From a virus, in IMG/VR virus record IMGVR_UViG_3300030085_000396, positions 1-35,026 of that record: a DNA stretch of 35,026 nt. One strand, 5' to 3'. Every line of letters starts with the position of its first letter. Positions within the stretch are counted from its first letter, which is position 1. This document shows, piece after piece, positions 32,301 to 35,026 of this stretch. The notes beneath the pieces are model-generated. The model was not told where the DNA came from, ran no database searches, and was given only the letters and a program-made list of their open reading frames with translations. The translations under genes were made by a program, and so were the position numbers.

Positions 32301-33438
32301 GTATATCGGGCGTCAAATGGTTGGCGGAACAGTTGTCACCTTGGCTGGCTTGTGGGCTGCTGAAGGCAACTTACGTGGCAATGGTCCGACTAATGGAAGA
32401 GAGCGTAAAGCTATGGAAGCTATCGGTTGGGAACGTAATACTATCCGCAACCCATTTACTGGTGAGTGGGTGAGCTATGCCAACCGCGAACCTTTCACTT
32501 CTATTCTGTCTACTGTTGCTGATATTGCATATATGAGTAATCGTGTTGACCAAGCTACTTCTGAGCAGTTTTACCAGAAGGCTGTTGCTGCTATTGCTGT
32601 GGGTCCAACTGCTAACACCTTCCTTAGTGGTCTTCGTCCGCTGGCTGCAATGCTTGCAGGTGATATGGGTGAGTGGAATCGCTTTGCTGCTAATACTGCA
32701 ACCTCCATGGTTCCTTATAGCGGTGCTGTCAGCTCTCTTAACCGTGTTGTTACCCCACAACTTAAGGATGTACAAAATGACGTGCGTGAGTACGTCAAAA
32801 ACAGGTACAAGTTTCTGTCTCCTAACCAAGAGCATTTGGTCGATTTGCTGGACGTTTATACCGGTAAACCGATTGACTACACTGACCCCTTCACAGCTTT
32901 GATGAATGAAGTTGTTCCTTTCTTTAACACTAACACAGGTGAGGAAGACTTCCGATTTAAGTTGATTGAATCGGGATGGAAGGGTATGCCGTCCTTCCAA
33001 ACTAACCCATTTACTGGTTCTGAAATCCATCCTGAAGAACGTTACTTTATTAATAACTGGGTTGCACAGAACTATCCTCTCCGTGAGCGAGTTGAAGAAC
33101 TATTTGACGAGTCCACTGAAAAAGGAAAACTTGCTATGCAATCGTTGCGTGAGTACCGCAAGGTCCGCGGTCAACGCACCCAAAAAGAACTGCCAATTAA
33201 AAACATCTTCCTTCATGATCAATTGGATTCTATCCATCGTGAAGCTTTTGACATGGGATTCAACGAACTCCGCAAGTCATACGAAGAGTTTGAAACTATT
33301 GGTACTTTGAGAAAGGCTGCAAAGGTTGCTTCAGAGCAGAGCGATCTACTCAAAGCAGACAAACTGACTTCTCAAGCTAAAGCCGTCGAGGAAGGTTACC
33401 TTACTCGGATGCGTCAGGATTTTAAAAACAGAAATTAG
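29314..33438 (+). CDS. Internal virion protein, gp16-like
   Basis: A 1374-residue protein, the largest in the window (T7 gp16: 1318), from ATG 29314. The N-terminus is charged and helical and has no transglycosylase motif. Hydrophobic Gly/Ala stretches occur at about 170-200 ('GGLVVPSMIGGAAIGGISGA') and near 245-270. The C-terminal third has conserved-looking features: 'FPRTGINALKYSWSFNPIGG', 'GRQMVGGTVVTLAGLWAAEG', 'GWERNTIRNPFTGEWVSY' and 'PFTSILSTVADIAYM'. The protein is packed in the capsid core and ejected to form the inner-membrane channel that pulls DNA into the cell. Confidence 0.88.
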   Translation: MTYSGLTEFERQVEQARQNNLEVQEERELQQEAERAERAAEEQAYIEAVSEGEKSGPTLEPTQGEKDNLSGKYRGSNLIDNLLTSQAIAAGGSVRNPEQYESSEDMNTQNVEDFVSDPVSTLATKGTLETLGNAIGLVPWLKPVDQAIDKAIPPENDPTEKLIRDVGGLVVPSMIGGAAIGGISGAVSMPSKIKVGGELAARLGLEAGIAYSAGSSSTDENMAQTLNETFGLSIPNATTDDDTPNTRRKKHVLEAAGFFALGEALGLGIKFGASRLRKLRGTDELSEQIVQQAPQVDPETPLESAYNIVKDERQKVFTEEMVRRLEAGPGQIGPFGDNLVNAAKTKAITDIEAPLAEGGNFPKMTQQWHDPFIHKYAEPHETYVPNAGANALETKVDIAEEVYNPNYPINGRAVPVATESFEKKFMGITGPGDRKDALDELFNTVAPSVEAIREGQTRYTAQQLNDAVDVMVDRIFDDSLPFAQFEELVMDMRANVYQGQKFLTEEAFSVSANAFNKAFFEMFNPNSKRASALLVKDAAGTASDLGRAIDLIPEKNTANLQAKMFEKLELIASEIRANQYIAGKTLEYKKLVKNGNHAKVAAWMAEQADEFKAGFEAAKAKGLQTVATYKEIAEKNPEYLKVFAEAVDHTNGRVDTLAKLKAYADKNIGSLKAAIREDDEVPSWFIRGLTGVRYNSMLSGKSAINAMEGNVLGLALKPLTATLGAAGQLDGGQLQKAVATYGGISENFKRAAKHMVEEWKFAVSNPEAAMMKGRQDLIQKQLDNFEIMEQMAEVWAQEGQTGKVMMWNLSKSLNGFNNSKFARYGLNAMYALDGFTNSMIMSANARAKAYDELIQNRGNYASKEAFKEAFQAKQSEVYDQFFDANGALKQELPGSVKYQASELEFNLDDGLATQVTKLTDRWPILKALFSFPRTGINALKYSWSFNPIGGVISSAAGVGKMGAVFNAKTDEQILAALKMHGIDELDKKAFAALKSEYIGRQMVGGTVVTLAGLWAAEGNLRGNGPTNGRERKAMEAIGWERNTIRNPFTGEWVSYANREPFTSILSTVADIAYMSNRVDQATSEQFYQKAVAAIAVGPTANTFLSGLRPLAAMLAGDMGEWNRFAANTATSMVPYSGAVSSLNRVVTPQLKDVQNDVREYVKNRYKFLSPNQEHLVDLLDVYTGKPIDYTDPFTALMNEVVPFFNTNTGEEDFRFKLIESGWKGMPSFQTNPFTGSEIHPEERYFINNWVAQNYPLRERVEELFDESTEKGKLAMQSLREYRKVRGQRTQKELPIKNIFLHDQLDSIHREAFDMGFNELRKSYEEFETIGTLRKAAKVASEQSDLLKADKLTSQAKAVEEGYLTRMRQDFKNRN

Positions 33439-33451
33439 TATTTACTAGCAA

Positions 33452-35005
33452 ATGGCTGTAACTGAAAATCTTTATACAGGGGATGGTTCCACCGTCCTCT
33501 TTTCTTTCACTTTCCCATATCTCAATACTACTGATGTCAAGGTTTCACTTGACGATGTAGATACAACTGCATATTCACTAGCCAATGCTACCCAGGTACA
33601 ACTTAATTCTGCACCTGCCTCTGGAGTAGCTATACGGATTTTTAGAGACACTAATGATGCCTCTTTGACTTCTGAGTTTTTCCCAGGAGCAGCAATTAAA
33701 TCAGATGATCTAAACAATAACTTTACTCAAAATTTATACGTTACCCAAGAGTCTAACGCGATTGCAACCAAAGCAACCACTACTGCAAATACCGCAAAGA
33801 CTACCGCTGATTCTGCATCTACTACTGCTACTAGCGCTTCTACAACGGCTACCAGTGCAGCCTCTGATGCTTCTACAGCTGTAACCACTGCTAACACTGC
33901 TGCTACAAACGCTAGCTCTGCAGTAACTACTGCGAATTCCGCTGTTACCACAGCTAACGCTGCGTCTGCTACGGCTACTGCAGCTCAGAACGCTGTTGCT
34001 AACGCACTCTTCTATACACCTGTAGCCAACGTCTCTTCCATTCCTGGTTCACCTAGTGATGAAGATCGTATTGAGATCAGTAACTCCACTGGTATCGAAT
34101 CCTTTAGTCCACTCAATGGACTCCCAAGTGGCTTTACAGGTAGCAGTGATCTTGTAGTTCGTCTTGAGTACGATGCTACTAACTCCCGTTGGGATTGGAA
34201 GCAGTACTTTGCTGATGATCCAGAAGCTCGATATTTTAAGCAGTCTGGCGGTACCATCACTGGTTCTACTAGCTTTGATGACGACGTAATTATCAAAGGT
34301 GATAGCACAAACGGTAGTGGTAAACTTACACTTAACTGTGAAAACAACAGTCACGGTGTAAATATCAAAGGACCACCGCACAGTGCTGGTGCTACTTACA
34401 CATTGACTTTGCCTACATCTGCTGGCACTAACGGTCAGTTTTTGTCAACTGATGGTTCTGGTGGTTTGTCTTGGGGTTCCGTTGATTTGAGTACAAAGGC
34501 CGATATTGCCTCACCTACATTCACTGGCACTCCTGCAGTGCCTACAGCATCACAAGGCACTAACTCAACGCAGATTGCTAGCACTGCTTATGTGCAATCT
34601 GAGATTGGTCAATCTATCCAAGCTCATGACGCTGACACTGCTAAGACTGACGTTGCACAATCGTTTACTGCTGCACAGCGTGGCTCTATCACCACGTTGA
34701 CCGATGCAGCTACTGTAACGCCTGACTTTGCTGCTAGTAATAATTTTGCCCTTACCTTCACTTCTTCTGTTGGTAATAGCCGCAACGTCGCTAACCCTAC
34801 TAACCTGACTGCTGGTCAATCTGGTTCTATCTTTCTTGTCCAAGATGGTACTGGATCCCGCTCTATTGTCTGGGGTTCTTATTGGGACTTTGCAGGTGGT
34901 ACTGCACCGACTTTGACGACTACAGCTAATGCTGTTGATCGGATTGATTATGTCGTTCGTAGTTCTACTTCTATTCATGCTGTTGCTACCCTTAACTATT
35001 CATGA
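33452..35005 (+). CDS. Tail fibre protein, gp17-like
   Basis: A 517-residue protein. Residues 1-115 form the T7-type tail-attachment domain: 'YTGDGSTVLFSFTFPYLNTT', 'VKVSLDDVDTTAYSL', 'IRIFRDTN' and 'AIKSDDLNNNFTQ'. About 110-185 is an Ala/Thr/Ser repeat forming a coiled-coil shaft. From about 190 there are beta-rich shaft and tip segments ('KQSGGTITGSTSFDDDVIIK', 'TNGQFLSTDGSGGLSWG', 'STQIASTAYVQSE'). The last part, 'SGSIFLVQDGTGSRSIVW' and 'DRIDYVVRSSTSIHAVATLN', resembles fibre C-termini with a trimeric tip. It recognises the host surface and determines host range. It overlaps the next gene by 4 nt (ATGA). Confidence 0.92.
   Translation: MAVTENLYTGDGSTVLFSFTFPYLNTTDVKVSLDDVDTTAYSLANATQVQLNSAPASGVAIRIFRDTNDASLTSEFFPGAAIKSDDLNNNFTQNLYVTQESNAIATKATTTANTAKTTADSASTTATSASTTATSAASDASTAVTTANTAATNASSAVTTANSAVTTANAASATATAAQNAVANALFYTPVANVSSIPGSPSDEDRIEISNSTGIESFSPLNGLPSGFTGSSDLVVRLEYDATNSRWDWKQYFADDPEARYFKQSGGTITGSTSFDDDVIIKGDSTNGSGKLTLNCENNSHGVNIKGPPHSAGATYTLTLPTSAGTNGQFLSTDGSGGLSWGSVDLSTKADIASPTFTGTPAVPTASQGTNSTQIASTAYVQSEIGQSIQAHDADTAKTDVAQSFTAAQRGSITTLTDAATVTPDFAASNNFALTFTSSVGNSRNVANPTNLTAGQSGSIFLVQDGTGSRSIVWGSYWDFAGGTAPTLTTTANAVDRIDYVVRSSTSIHAVATLNYS
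33763..34008 (+). repeat. Ala/Thr/Ser-rich repeat in the tail fibre gene
   Basis: A degenerate heptad-like repeat encoding blocks such as 'TTANTAKTTADSASTTATSA' and 'AVTTANTAATNASSAVTTAN'. It alternates Ala/Val at spacing fitting a trimeric coiled coil. Repeats of this type can change in number by recombination, altering fibre length. Confidence 0.7.
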
Positions 35006-35026
35006 GTGTAATTGCAAATAATATTG
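35002..35026 (+). CDS. Start of the gene after the fibre (3' truncated)
   Basis: ATG 35002 overlaps the fibre stop (ATGA) and reads MSVIANNI up to the window edge. This N-terminus resembles fibre-adjacent structural proteins of cyanopodoviruses as I remember them, but eight residues are too few for a firm call. Confidence 0.5.

Noticed and set aside
33763-34008. CRISPR-like or direct-repeat array
   Set aside because: The repeats are degenerate and in frame with the fibre protein's Ala/Thr shaft; there are no regular spacers.
1-35026. Terminase, holin, lysozyme, transaldolase (talC), CRISPR, IS elements
   Set aside because: I looked for their motifs in the translated frames and found none; they presumably lie outside the window or are absent.

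Overview
The window is a continuous piece of a T7-like cyanophage genome (short-tailed, P-SSP7/Syn5-type podovirus). Every gene I can support lies on the + strand. The genes are tightly packed and many start and stop codons overlap (ATGA, TAATG). The backbone is the T7 order: single-subunit RNA polymerase, ssDNA-binding protein, endonuclease I, primase-helicase, family A DNA polymerase, 5'-3' exonuclease, portal, scaffold, capsid, tail tubes A and B, three internal virion proteins and the tail fibre. No terminase, holin or endolysin is visible, so the window is not the whole genome. A cyanobacterial host is shown by psbA (photosystem II D1), a high-light-inducible protein and a likely NblA phycobilisome-degradation adaptor. 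NblA makes sense only in a phycobilisome-bearing host, so marine Synechococcus is a better guess than Prochlorococcus.

Layout. 1-2.8 kb is an early region of small genes with hairpins between them: a KTSC-domain protein, an ArdA-like antirestriction protein, several unknown small proteins, a possible ribbon-helix-helix protein and a MarR-like regulator. 2.8-4.0 kb holds a tyrosine recombinase, then a 43-nt copy of the 5' half of a tRNA-Leu(CAG) gene (probable attP), then terminator-like hairpins. 4.0-7.6 kb has RNA polymerase, SSB, hli and three very basic microproteins. psbA follows at 7.6-8.7 kb with a structured leader. 8.8-14.1 kb is DNA metabolism: endonuclease I, primase-helicase, a DNA polymerase split into exonuclease and polymerase reading frames, exonuclease, NblA-like, DUF3310 and MazG-like genes. 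14.1-16.2 kb carries a ribonucleotide reductase large subunit and a ferritin-like small subunit. 16.1-35 kb is the virion module, with a strong UUCG terminator after the capsid gene. The window ends eight codons into the gene after the fibre.

How the parts fit (inference). Early proteins counter host defence and restrict host functions, and the phage RNA polymerase then drives the rest. Host DNA is degraded and dNTPs are made by the RNR, with MazG and DUF3310 proteins assisting. D1 and HLIP keep photosystem II working while NblA would dismantle the light-harvesting antenna. The recombinase and attP give a possible, perhaps weak, route to integration.

Most notable: the split polymerase with a possible -1 slip site, an R2-like RNR subunit with Leu where the radical Tyr should be, an integrase lacking the first catalytic Arg, the NblA gene, the attP in the 5' half of a tRNA, and a transglycosylase domain at the C-terminus of the gp15-position protein. 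All family assignments are from motif reading without database searches.
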